Below are positions 45,002 to 64,000 of a stretch of 64,000 bases of DNA, in pieces (position 1 is the first letter of the stretch; each line of letters begins with the position of its first letter). Source of the stretch: Paroedura picta (taxonomy: Eukaryota; Chordata; Lepidosauria; Squamata; Gekkonidae). The notes under the pieces were generated by a model. That model saw only the letters and a program-made list of their open reading frames with translations, was not told the origin of the DNA and did no database searches. The position numbers and the translations under genes were made by a program. The stretch spans positions 8,291,501 to 8,355,500 of the forward strand of contig NC_135373.1 of the NCBI RefSeq assembly GCF_049243985.1, in the 5' to 3' direction.

Positions 45002-45394
45002 TACCAAATCACAAAATGGTGAAATAAGAAAACCTCTCATTGGATTAATTCTTTCATAAGATCTGTGAACGTGCAAAACTGGTAGAAGACCAAACTTAGA
45101 TAGTAGCCAAGCAGAAAGAGATAAACCAGATGCAAAGATTACATGCAAGCATTTTGTGATTCTGCACTATGATTATCCTCCACAATCCTCTTGGGACTTC
45201 ATGGTCTTGTTCTGTGCTCTATATTTGTTTCCGTTCCTTTAACAAAATAATGGTTTCAGCTGTTTCTCACTTTGGAAGGGGGGGGTCAACATCAATGTGA
45301 GACAACTTCCTTGTTTGTAGTTTCCCACATTTGGGGGTGAAAGGCAGCATAGTGTTTACATAAATATCTGAGGATGGATCTTTTTCAGCTGGAA

Positions 45395-45482
45395 TCCATG
45401 GCCCGGTACCGACTGATCCACGGACCAGTACCAGTCCACGAACTGGTACCGGTCCCCAGACCGAGGGTTGGGGACAGCTGTA
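45395..45482. mobile_element. Partial hAT-type element
   Basis: 'gcccggtaccgactgatcca' to 'gagggttggggacagctg' resembles one end of the element at 18,796-19,033. Confidence 0.5.
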
Positions 45483-46029
45483 TTAGGCTATAGACTGTCC
45501 CAAAGAAGCTTCAACAGCTCAGTATCATGGACCTAGTCCGAAATCAAAGTGTTAACAATATCTGCAACAAAACTATCCTAAGGCATTTATGCACAACCTC
45601 AATTTTCATAGACAAAAGTTCCAAATTCAGCAAAAATAAAAACACGGGGCTTGGAAGAAAGCACACCCGGGGACGGTTTCTGGGCCAAATGGGGAGAAAA
45701 AACGTATCTCCTCATTTGTCCCTTTTTTTTCTGATTTTGTTGAGACAGCCCATGAGACAAGCATGATGAGTGGCATGCAAGTGATTCCTCCCCCCCCCCA
45801 CCCCCATTCTGGAGAAAATGGATCTCCAGTGTTGCTCAACAAAGCAGACCTCAGATCCAGAGCACAGAGGGAGTGTTGCCAAACTCGGCTGATTGAAGGA
45901 AGGAAGTGGATGTCAGTACCCAGTGGCCCATCCTTGGTGGGGAAGGGCTCTGAGGAAGTGGGCAGATGTCTAGCTGCAGCACTCACAGGCAAAGAGATAA
46001 GCTCCACTGTGGCACCACCAGCTCCCCGC

Positions 46030-46400
46030 TATCTATCATAAGAACACCAGAAGAGCTTTGCTGGATCAGACCAGTGGTCCATCTAGATCAGCATCCCGAC
46101 CCACACAGTAGCACCCGTTTCTCGACAGGGCACAGAGATTGAGGCCTTGTCCTGGGGATGCCTCCTAGCACTGTTTTTCAGAGGTTTACTGACTCTGAAT
46201 ATGGAGGTTCCCCTATCCTCCATGAATCTGCCTAATCACCTTTGAAGGCCAGCTGAGTCTGTGGACATCACTACTTCCTCTGGCAACAGAGTCCACATTT
46301 CAATCATTCATTGAGGGAAGAAGTATTTCCATTGGTCCAGCCTGAATCTCCTTTCTATTACCTTCCCTTGATGCCTTTCAGTATCAGATTTGGAGAAGGG
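46030..46400. mobile_element. Dispersed repeat of uncertain class
   Basis: 'agctttgctggatcagacca' and 'cctccatgaatctgcctaat' are familiar dispersed reptile repeat text. Surrounding bases 45,000-47,080 hold no supported gene. Confidence 0.5.
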
Positions 46401-47080
46401 AAGGAAGCTTTCTCCTCTCTCTCACTCCTTTGTGCACGTCAAAGGCTCCTGCATTAGTAAATGTATGGTGTGCTCTCTCAACCACGGTCAGCTTAATCTG
46501 CTGCATTATACATATTATATGTGACAATATTGTTGTGTTTTGCAGTGTGTGCATGTGTGTGCATGCTCAGACATGTCCCAAACCTTCTTGGAAACCAAAT
46601 TTAGCCTTTCAGGAAGGCTTACTCTCCAATGCCCAAAAGCTGGAATAAATTTGGCTCATCTCTAAGAAGCCAGTTTGATTTTGGAAACCAAGGGGTTCAG
46701 GTTTGTCTACTATCTCTGTCTCAAAGCTCCCTCCCACACCCTGCATCTGAACTTTGCACCAGACCTCTAAGCCATCTCTCATTGGAGGGAGCCAATCCAG
46801 TAGGTATGGCTGTTACACCTCCTCATCCGAAGGACCTGCATTAGGGGCGGAGAATGTGAAGTCAAATCACGTAGCTTTTCCTCACAAGGAACTTTGCTGG
46901 CCCAGCTCCCATGTGGATGACGTGCACCAGGCCAAGTACTCCCCCGTGCGGGAACAGGAAGAGGTGGGGGAACCTGCCCCGACTCAAACTTCAGCTTGCA
47001 GCCTGGCTTGAATTCTCCAGTGCGGAAATGGTCACAGTCGATTGCTGACTTTTCAAGGCCAACAGACCAGCAGCTTAACA

Positions 47081-47344
47081 GCCAGTTTGGGGTAGTGGTT
47101 AAAAGTGATGGCACCTAATCGGGAGAACCGGGTTTGATTCTCCACTCCTCTTTCACATGCAGCCAAGCTGAGTGAGGTGAGCCAGTCACAGTTCTCTCAG
47201 AGCTCTCTCAGCCCCACCTGCCTCACAGGCTGTCAGTTGTGGGGAGAGGAAGGGAAAGGTGTTTGTATGCCACTATGAAGCTCTGTTGGATAGTGAAAAG
47301 TAGGGCGTAAAAATCACTTGTCCTTCTCCTCTTCTTCTTCTTCT
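47081..47344 (+). mobile_element. tRNA-derived SINE, near full length
   Basis: It starts GCCAGTTTGGGGTAGTGG (tRNA-like box A), with GGGTTTGATTC as box B, body 'agctctctcagccccacctg', ending in CTTCTTCTT. The same family as 9,794-10,073. Confidence 0.85.
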
Positions 47345-47455
47345 TTGGTAATTTGCCTCTGCTTAGTAGCCCTGAACATCCAGGGTGTCATGCTAGCACA
47401 CACCGGGGCCAACCCTGTTTAGCTTCTGAAATCGGATGAGAGAGTGCTCCTTGTT
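47345..47455 (-). mobile_element. 5S rRNA-derived SINE head
   Basis: Reverse complement of 'aaccctgtttagcttctgaaatcggatga' matches the internal promoter part of 5S rRNA (TCTCGGAAGCTAAGCAGGGT-like). It sits directly against the tail of the preceding tRNA SINE. Confidence 0.65.
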
Positions 47456-47459
47456 TGGT

Positions 47460-50015
47460 TTGGTTTGGTTTGGTTTGGAGACAAAATTTAGCAGAAAGTC
47501 CTCTCATGGGGACATCCTAGGCCTACTAGGAACATAAAAACCTCAGGGGTGTCCTCCTGGATCTGCATCTGTCCATCTCGCCCAGGCATTTAAGGATCTT
47601 TGTGGCTAGAGACACACAACGTTTTGTCATCTTAATTGTTAGCCGGTGAAGGATTCCCTTTGTTCTAGGTTGGATAGTAACTTATTTAGAAGTTTAGACA
47701 AACTTATTTAGAAGTAACTTATTTAGAAATTTAGAAGAACCTATTGAGAACCCTGTTTGCATCACAACCAGCCAGCGAAGCCTTTGTTTGCTCTTCTCTA
47801 TAATTATAACCAACTCTATATTTAAATAAATAAAATTTAAACAAAAGCTGAGAGCCTGGGTCCTGTTGGGAGTTACAGTCATATATTGCGCTTGGTTGTG
47901 AGGAGACATTATGTAATCTTTGCACTTTTGTGGCTTTTTGAAATGTTGTATTATGAAATTTTGTATAATTTTCTCTGACTTCTCCACATTTCATGTGACC
48001 ATTGGCAATTCACAGTGTATATTGTATTTGAGAATAGTAGAGTTTGTATGTTGTTATTAAAATTGTTTGCATACTTTTTCAACTTGCATCATATTTCTTG
48101 CGTTTGAGGTTTCTTTGTGGTTCATTTATTTATTTATCCCATCATTCGACCGCCAACCAGCTGTCCTGGAGAAACTAGGGTTGCCAATATCCGGGTGGTA
48201 AAGACTTTAAACTTTATTGTGACACTGTTGGGTTGATCATTTCTTGGGTCTTTGGTTCACTGATCAACCAGCCTTTTTTCTTGAAGCCTGTGGGTGGTGT
48301 CCGAAGACCTCTTCAGATGACAATTGATCTTCAGGCAACAGAGATCAGTTCCCCTGGAGAAAATGGCCTCTTTGGAATACAGGCTACTCTATGGCCTTAT
48401 ACCCCACTGCCCTCCTTTCCCCAAAGCCTGCCCTCCTTGGGCTCCACCCCCAAAATCTCCAGGGATTTCCCAACCAGGAAATCTTCCGCATGATGCGCCC
48501 AGCTGTGGTATTCAGAAGTTGGCTCTCCCTGGCTGTGGAGCTTTCCTTGAGTCACAATGGCAGCACTGATGGACCACTACTCTACAGATCTGTCTAATCC
48601 TCCTTTAAAGCCCGTGAACAAAGCAGGAAGGCAGCAAAACATTTATTTTATATTATTTAAGATGTATATAACTGCCCTTCCTTGCATGTAGTGCCTTCCT
48701 GGACTAAATGCATTCCTCTATCAAGGTGCAGAGTCCAAAAAGGGGAACTCCACTCCTGGATTTCCCACCTGCCTTCCAAATCTACATTAAACATCACGGG
48801 GCTCTTGCCTCTATGCTTTCTACGGTTAAGCAAGGCTCCTTTTCTGTCTAACGATCAAAGTACCATTTCCTTTCCGAAGTGGAATTCAACATTCTCATTT
48901 GAATACCCGGCCGCGGCTGTGAGTCCCACCTAGGGTGATCTCTCATATCACAAGCAGGTCACTTCCCTCGGGGACCCGTATTAGAGGAACCGAAAATACA
49001 GCTGTCCTCCTGCTCTGTTGCCCACGGTCTTCTGGGGTTGCTGAAGGTTTTGTTTGCCAGAAACAGAATGTTATTCATTTCTAGGATACTGTCCTGTGTG
49101 GGGGGGGGGGGGGGCTTATCTCTGTCTTGCCTTTACTTATTTGGCCTCCCATCAGAATCCAATCTATGGCATCTCCAAATTGGAGATCAGGTGCCTTCAA
49201 GCGTGATCCAGAACATGTCATGCCCCCAAACCATCCTTCTTCTCCAAGGTATTGTATATCTAGATGATGGCCTACAGCAGGGGTGGCCAAACCGTGGCTC
49301 TTCAGATGTCCATGGACTACAGTTCCCATAAGTCCCTGCTGGGCTGTTAGGGCTGCTGTCCCCATGTTGGGAATTGCCTGGAGATTTGAGGGATGGAGCC
49401 CAAGGAGGGTGTGGTTTGGGGAGAGGGGGGACTTAACTGCGGTCTAATGCCATGGAGTCTATCTTCCCAAGCAACCGTCTTCTCCAGATGAGTGGATCTC
49501 TCTTGCTTGAAGATCAGCTGTAATTCCTGGGAGATTTCCAGCCCCTAGCTGGAAGTTGGCAACCCTACACAACACAGTTGTCATGAGCAGACCATAGCCC
49601 ATGGCCCCCGGCAGAATCGCCATGTGGGGATGTGTTCTAAATCAATGGTTCCTGAGCTGTTTGGGTACAGTGACCCACGAGTCCAAATTTAATGGGTATG
49701 GTGACCCACTTAACAAAAATGGGGGAGATAACAATCAGTGGGAATGCAAATGCCTGTGATCCATTTTAATGAGCTCCCCAACGCATTTTCAGCAAGCATT
49801 TTGCCAATGTGATACTACAACTACTACTATGACAGTATATTGGAAGAGCAACCACTGACGAAGATGAAACAGAAAGCGTGTCACTTACCCTAGGATCCCA
49901 TTTTGGTTGACTCTTTATGTTTGATCATATGTTTGACCATTTAGACTTTGTAATAACCTTTTCACTTATAAACATAGAGAAGACTACTTTATCATTGTGC
50001 CTCGGGATCTCCTTT
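47460..50015. other. No gene seen
   Basis: AT-rich sequence to 48,180, then pieces of the common inverted-ended repeat (48,330-48,480 and 49,360-49,570), a G run at 49,099-49,113 and one hAT-type end at 49,278. No phase-consistent exon. Confidence 0.4.
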
Positions 50016-50696
50016 TTTCTTCAGAATTCCAAAGGTACCTATCGGCTGAAAAGCTCTGGATACTGTCCAAACTCCCCACTCCCCTCTTACAGGGTAGGCA
50101 AGAAGCCCCCTTCCTCCAACATGGATGCTGCTTGGCCATAGCAATTTTGCACCAGTCAAGGGCCACGGAAGAGGCATCTATAGGCATTGAAAGGGTGGGT
50201 GACATGTTGCCCCCCTCGAAGCCTAAGAAGCCCTCATGGTGAGAGGAAAGAACTTCATTAAGGGCATCTGGCTTACATACCTAATTTTCATTTTTTACCC
50301 ACTGGGGACTCCAAGCGAAGCCAAATAACACCTTATTGCAGACATGGTGATCTGGGTGGAAAGACATGGGGGAAGTGTCTAAGATGGCAGGGGAGAAATG
50401 TCTAAGAAAACCATCTTTCCTTCCCGCACCCCCCACCCCCTGCATACCCAAGAACGTCTTTGCAGAAGTTGTTTGCTAGCACTTCTGCTTTTTCTGGTTC
50501 CTGCCTATTTCTCTTGTTCTTATTTCTCTTCAACAAAATTCTCCCCCAACTTCATGTTGCAGAAAGCAAACGGCCAGTGACACAACTGGGGGCCCTCTCT
50601 GGCTGCAAGAGAAGTAAGTCTACTTGGAGGGTCTGTGGAGAAGGGGAGGGAGATTCTAGGGGCAGAAAGAGAAAGGAGCCAAACATAAATATGAGA

Positions 50697-50822
50697 GAGG
50701 AGGAGGAGGAGGAGGAGGAGGAGAGAGAGAGAGAGAGAGAGACAGAGAGAGACAGAGAGAGACAGAGAGAGACAGAGTGAGAGAGAGAGACACAGAGAGA
50801 CAGAGAGAGACACAGAGAGAGA
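50697..50822. repeat. (GGA)n/(GAGACA)n purine-rich repeat
   Basis: GGA units, GA units, then GAGAGACA-type units, at the place where copy A has plain (GA)n. Confidence 0.9.
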
Positions 50823-51084
50823 TGCATATCCTTCCTGATGCTTTGGCCAATTAAGGAGCCATTCATCAACCTTCTGAATCTGATCTCTCTGCTGACCAGG
50901 TCTCGGAGTCTCTGTAACCAGGAGGTCAAACCAAGCCAGAATCTAAACCAAAAGCATTTCTTACAAGAGATTCCCCCACCCCGAGATTTGAAAGTGAACC
51001 CGAACCAATTTAGCTGCCTTGAAGCTGAAGCAAACCTTCTAAACACAGACATTGCAGCTCATTCAAAAGGTGGCTTAGTATTCA

Positions 51085-51310
51085 GAAGACCCCAGCTGAG
51101 ATGGCCCAGGCTAGGAAAAATTTGTCAAATTTTGGAAGCAAAGCAGGGATGGCCCTGGTTAGGGCTTGGATGAAATTCTGCCATCAGAGAGCAGAAGCAG
51201 GCAATGGCAAAACATTGTCTTCTCTCTTGCGTTGAAAAACCTCCCGGGAGGCATAGGTCAGCTCTGACTTCCCAAGTCCACCATACAGAAGATCTGGAGA
51301 TACTCTGGAG
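51085..51310 (+). mobile_element. 5S rRNA-derived SINE
   Basis: 'ttttggaagcaaagcaggga' and 'ccctggttagggcttggatg' correspond to the 5S rRNA internal control region and its 3' part. Followed by the SINE body 'agcaggcaatggcaaaac'. Too diverged to be a 5S gene. Confidence 0.7.
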
Positions 51311-51319
51311 GACAGGAAG

Positions 51320-52017
51320 AAAGGGCTCTATCTCCACCAACCTTTAAGGCCACCAGCTTCCACATGTTAGCTGGAGATCTCCCGCTATGACAACTGATCC
51401 TCAGGAGACAGAGATCAGCTCACCTGGAAAAAATGGCGACTTGGGAAGTTGGGCTCCAAGGCATTATATTCCAATGAAGTCCCTCCCCTCTCCAAACCCT
51501 GCCCTTTTCAGGCTCCACCCCCAAAGCCTCCAGGTTTTCCCAGTCCAGAGCTGGCAACTCTTCCAATCAGAAGGGTCCATTGTTCCGGGGTCACCATTGG
51601 GGAAAGAAAGATGAGTCCACAGCTGGAGAAAGAATTCTGGGATCCTGCCACCTGTGATTACTTTGGCCCTAAGAATAAACTCTGAAAGCAAATCTTACTC
51701 TTGCGTCCTTCACAGGTCTCTTGCATGCCCCAGTCTTTCCCTGGGATGGAAAAGTCCGGATGAATCCTTTCCAGAGACATGGTTCATACGGTGGACTTGA
51801 ATTTTTTTTTTCTTAGTGTTGAGTTTAAAAAATTGTCTTCAGAAAAATATGCATGTATCAGCCCAGAAATCAGGCCGCCTAGGCTGATCAGCTCTAGCTG
51901 GGGCTATCCAGGGAGTTTAAACTAGTTTATATAGTAAACGATTATAAGGTACATTTTATTTTATCACATATATCTTGTAAATGCATTGTTGTTGGTACTG
52001 TGTAAAGATCTATGGCC

Positions 52018-52085
<68 letters not shown>

Positions 52086-52540
52086 GCAACAACTATTAAA
52101 GAATATCCTTTATGACAAGGATTAAAACCCAGCCTTGGCCTTATAATGTTGTTTGGCTTCAGCCCAGAAAATAAGTGCCCCAAATGGCACTTTCCAGATA
52201 TCAGGACCGTGTGGGACTTAAAACAGTTCGTCAGAGTGTGCATTCTAGTATGCATCCATATTTTAGTACTCAGATGGTTTAATCTTCTCATTGTATTGAC
52301 TGTGTCATGAGCTGCCCTGAGGCCTTGGAGAAAGGCGTCATAGAAATCAGAAAGTAAAATAAATACAAAATCTCTAGTCTGGAGATGAGCTATAATTCCC
52401 GGGGTTCCCCAGGTCCCACCTGGAGGCTGGCATCCCCAATAGGAAGTGAAAACGAATGGTGATGCGAGGGAAAGTGGTCTGCTCTGGACTGCAGGCCTTC
52501 TTCCACCCTGGCCACCGCAAGGTGTTCCCAATACCTCGAG

Positions 52541-52582
<42 letters not shown>

Positions 52583-53380
52583 ACTAAACTCATCCGCCAT
52601 CTAATCTTTGTAAGGAATTGCCTGCTGAGAGGGTCAGGATTCCCAGCTTCCCTTTCAAATTCTGAGGCCTTGCTTCTGTGACCTCTGCCATCTAGTGCCT
52701 GGCTTTCATGTGGACAATTTACTGCCTGGTGAACCCCTGGAGGACTAGTCGCTTGGCAGCTGCCAGCCTTCCCCTTCCTGGAGCTCCATTTTAGAATAAC
52801 ATATCTGAGACAATGGGGGGTCTATGACCGGTTATGCACTGGAGGTTTCATGCCAGGCTGCAGGCTGGAGTTTTAGTTGTAGCAGGTTGTCCCATCTCTT
52901 CCTGCACCCACATGGGAGAGCATTTGGCCTGGTGCACATTGTCCGCCCCTGATTTGTGCTCCTGCACAGGAGCTGGGGCAGTGAAGTTCCCAGTGCATAA
53001 ACGGTCTATGTGGTACAGAGAACCACTACCATCCTCCAAAGTTATATTTATTAAAAAGAAAATGTTTACAAGCACACTTTTAGCACAGCACCAGATTGAA
53101 CAAGGGATTCCAAAAGAAATGGGTAAAAAGGAAGTTCCCTGACCCTCTCTCTGTACGTGCTTCCTTAGCTTAAAAATGTGCAGATTTCTACAGAGGGTTT
53201 CATTACCTTGAAGCTTCCTTCAGCTGTCCAGGCCACCACATGGCCAATGCCTGTCCTCCTCAGGCCTCAGTTAAGAGTTCTGCCTGCCCTGATAGGTTCT
53301 CACAGGCTCACCAAGCCTGGGGCATCTAGTGGTACTAGAACTAGAATCAGTGGTACTACTAGTTGTACTAGTACTCGAAG
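51320..53380. other. Repeat-rich, no gene seen
   Basis: It contains the common inverted-ended repeat (51,360-51,570), (TAA)n at 52,018-52,084 and (CT)n at 52,542-52,579. No exon supported on either strand. Confidence 0.4.
52018..52084. repeat. (TAA)n microsatellite
   Basis: An uninterrupted trinucleotide run of about 67 bases. Confidence 0.95.
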
Positions 53381-53388
53381 CTCTAAGG

Positions 53389-53684
53389 CAGGCTTTCTTA
53401 ACCAGGATTTTATGAGACCCCGGCATTTCTTGGCAGCCTGGGAAGATCCTCCCAAATGGGTGGGAGTTAATTAATGTGAATGTATTTTATGGGATGATGT
53501 GACCATATATGGTCATGTCAACCCGCCCTCCATCAATGGCTAATGATGGGCCTGGAGCGGGTGGGCATGTACACAGCTATGCTCCCCAACCATATTCTGC
53601 ATGCTCGCGCCATTCCTGGGATTTCTTGAAGCCTGAAGAGTTTTCAGGGGTTTCTCGACAGTAAAGAAAAGTTGAGAAAGGCGG
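53389..53684 (+). mobile_element. hAT-type element, copy B version
   Basis: The ends are CAGGCTTTCTTAACC and GTTGAGAAAGGCGG, between CTCTAAGG at 53,381-53,388 and 53,685-53,692. Lacks the nested SINE of copy A. Confidence 0.8.
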
Positions 53685-53749
53685 CTCTAAGGAGCCCTAT
53701 GGCTTTTGTATCCTCATCTCTTTATTGTCCTACTTTCCTTCTTCCTCAG

Positions 53750-62737
<8,988 letters not shown>

Positions 62738-63181
62738 TACCCTATATACTCGCATATAAGCAAACCCACATGTAAGCTGTCAAAAACTGGGCAAACCTAT
62801 TGACTCGCATATAAGCCGAGGGTGGGAAATGCTGCATCATCACAAGCTCTCCCATCCAGTTTCCCCCCCCCCACCAAATACAGAAAAGACAAGAGGGTGA
62901 ATAGCTGCTGGGTTTTGTACCCCGCTTTTCACCCACAGAAGCCAAAATAATAGTTTGCAAGAAGTGATTAGGATGAGGAAGAAGTGAAGGCAAAAGGGGA
63001 GAAAAGATCAGAGTCCCTCAGTCAAACCGTTGATGTCCTATAAGTTGCCAGAGCAACGATTGGCTGGCTGGAGCAGGCTTTTATTTCAATTACTGTAAAT
63101 ACCCACGTATAAGTGGAGAAGGGGTTTTTCAGTGTGAAAAAAGGTGCTGAGAAATTAGGCTTATACGCGAGTATATAGGGA
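62738..63181. mobile_element. Inverted-ended DNA element, non-autonomous
   Basis: The left end CCCTATATACTCGCATATAA (62,741 on) is mirrored by ...ACGCGAGTATATAGGG at 63,164-63,179. A second internal copy of 'tgactcgcatataagccga' follows. No transposase. Class uncertain; no clear target duplication. Confidence 0.7.
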
Positions 63182-63574
63182 ATATTATAGCATAAATATG
63201 CTCACCCCTGCTGCGGGAGCACAGATGCCTTGCAAATGCTGTGTAAAACCTGATACTGAGATTTCGCACACACTAAATCCTGCACTCCAGGCACTAGGCA
63301 ACTGGATTTCACTGGGTGAAAGAGCAAAACCTGCTTGCAAACAGTCACTGGAGTGCATGGAAACCGCATGTCTGAAAGTGTCCACAATCCCTCTCTTTCT
63401 TCATGGTCGCATTTATGCAACCGTGGAACAAAGTGGGCTGCCAGAGCTTTGGGATCTCTCACGAAAGGAAGAAAAGAGCAGGGAAGGGGGTCCCATTCCT
63501 GTTCCCAGCATCCCTCGGAATAGAGGTTCACATACAATGCAAGGGGCGTCTTTATAGGGGAAGAGAGCCAAGAT

Positions 63575-63579
<5 letters not shown>
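63182..63579. other. No gene seen
   Basis: Unique-looking sequence between the DNA element and the pyrimidine repeats. I found no Siglec transmembrane or cytoplasmic exon here. Confidence 0.4.
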
Positions 63580-63631
<52 letters not shown>

Positions 63632-63943
63632 CCCCCTTTTATTTCTCTCTCTCTCTCTCTCAACCTCATTCTTTCTTTCCTCTTCCTTCCTTCCTTCCTT
63701 CCTTCCTTCCTTCCTTCCTTCCTTCCTTCCTTCCTTCCTTCCTTCCACTGTTGTCTTCCATTTTCATCAATTTCCTTCCTTCCTTCCTTCCTTCCTTCCT
63801 TCCTTCCTTCCTTCCTTCCTTCCTTCCTTCCTTCCTTCCTTCCTTCCTTCCTTCCTTCCTTCCTTCCACTGTTCTCTTCCATTTTCAATTTCCTTCCTTC
63901 CTTCCTTCCTTCCCCTTTCTCTCTCTCTCTCTCTTTCTCTTTC
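63580..63943. repeat. (CT)n and (CTTC)n pyrimidine tract
   Basis: CT runs, then three blocks of CTTC separated by two related spacers ('ccactgttgtcttccatttt' and 'ccactgttctcttccatttt'), then CT again. Almost 360 bases with few purines on the plus strand. Confidence 0.95.
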
Positions 63944-64000
63944 AGTATAACCTTCTTCATAGGGTTGTTGTGAAGCTAAGATGCAGATGGAGGGGACCAT

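Noticed and set aside
47345-51310. 5S rRNA genes
   Set aside because: Only the internal promoter part is recognisable, it is diverged, and SINE body follows.

Overview
The window reads as nuclear DNA of a squamate reptile (lizard or snake). The grounds are an RTE/BovB LINE fragment (about 11,916-12,345, minus), many CR1 and L2-like LINE 3' ends, tRNA- and 5S-derived SINEs, several small hAT-type elements, and long tetranucleotide microsatellites. No species can be named from the sequence alone. No retrovirus or other virus-derived element was recognised.

Layout. A cassette of host DNA is present twice in the same orientation: copy A at 1-11,120 and copy B at 33,760-54,260. Each copy holds (i) membrane-proximal exons of a minus-strand gene and (ii) a plus-strand signal-peptide exon of a Siglec-like gene. 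Copy B is longer because of about 10 kb of repeats at 39,500-49,980 and more at 51,000-53,400. Between the copies (17,257-33,849) lie many short minus-strand exons that continue copy B's minus gene to a stop codon at 17,257.

Minus-strand gene. Splice sites and codon phase let me chain about two dozen exons from a possible signal-peptide exon (37,284-37,404), through a transmembrane exon (36,044-36,143), to a terminal coiled-coil-like exon (17,257-17,447). The predicted product is a single-pass membrane protein. Its cytoplasmic part is built from repeated small phase-0 exons: six 'IDQL' exons, five 'KP-x-x-x-P' exons and two basic helical 'IQ' exons. I do not recognise the family. One exon faintly recalls the segment before B30.2 in butyrophilins, but no B30.2 domain is present. 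Copy A carries the membrane-proximal half of a paralogue whose tail runs off the left edge.

Plus-strand gene. From 53,750 to at least 62,270 there is a convincing Siglec-like (sialic-acid-binding Ig lectin) gene: signal exon, V-set, C2-set, linker and a third Ig exon, all joining in phase 1. The V-set keeps the sialic-acid arginine context and the cysteine pattern typical of Siglecs. Its membrane and cytoplasmic exons are not recognised before the window ends. The copy A signal exon (10,584-10,733) has no Ig exons of its own.

The rest is transposable elements and microsatellites. Several insertions are present in one duplicate and missing from the other, which gives a relative order of events. 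All exon models are inferred from splice motifs and phase, without transcript evidence.
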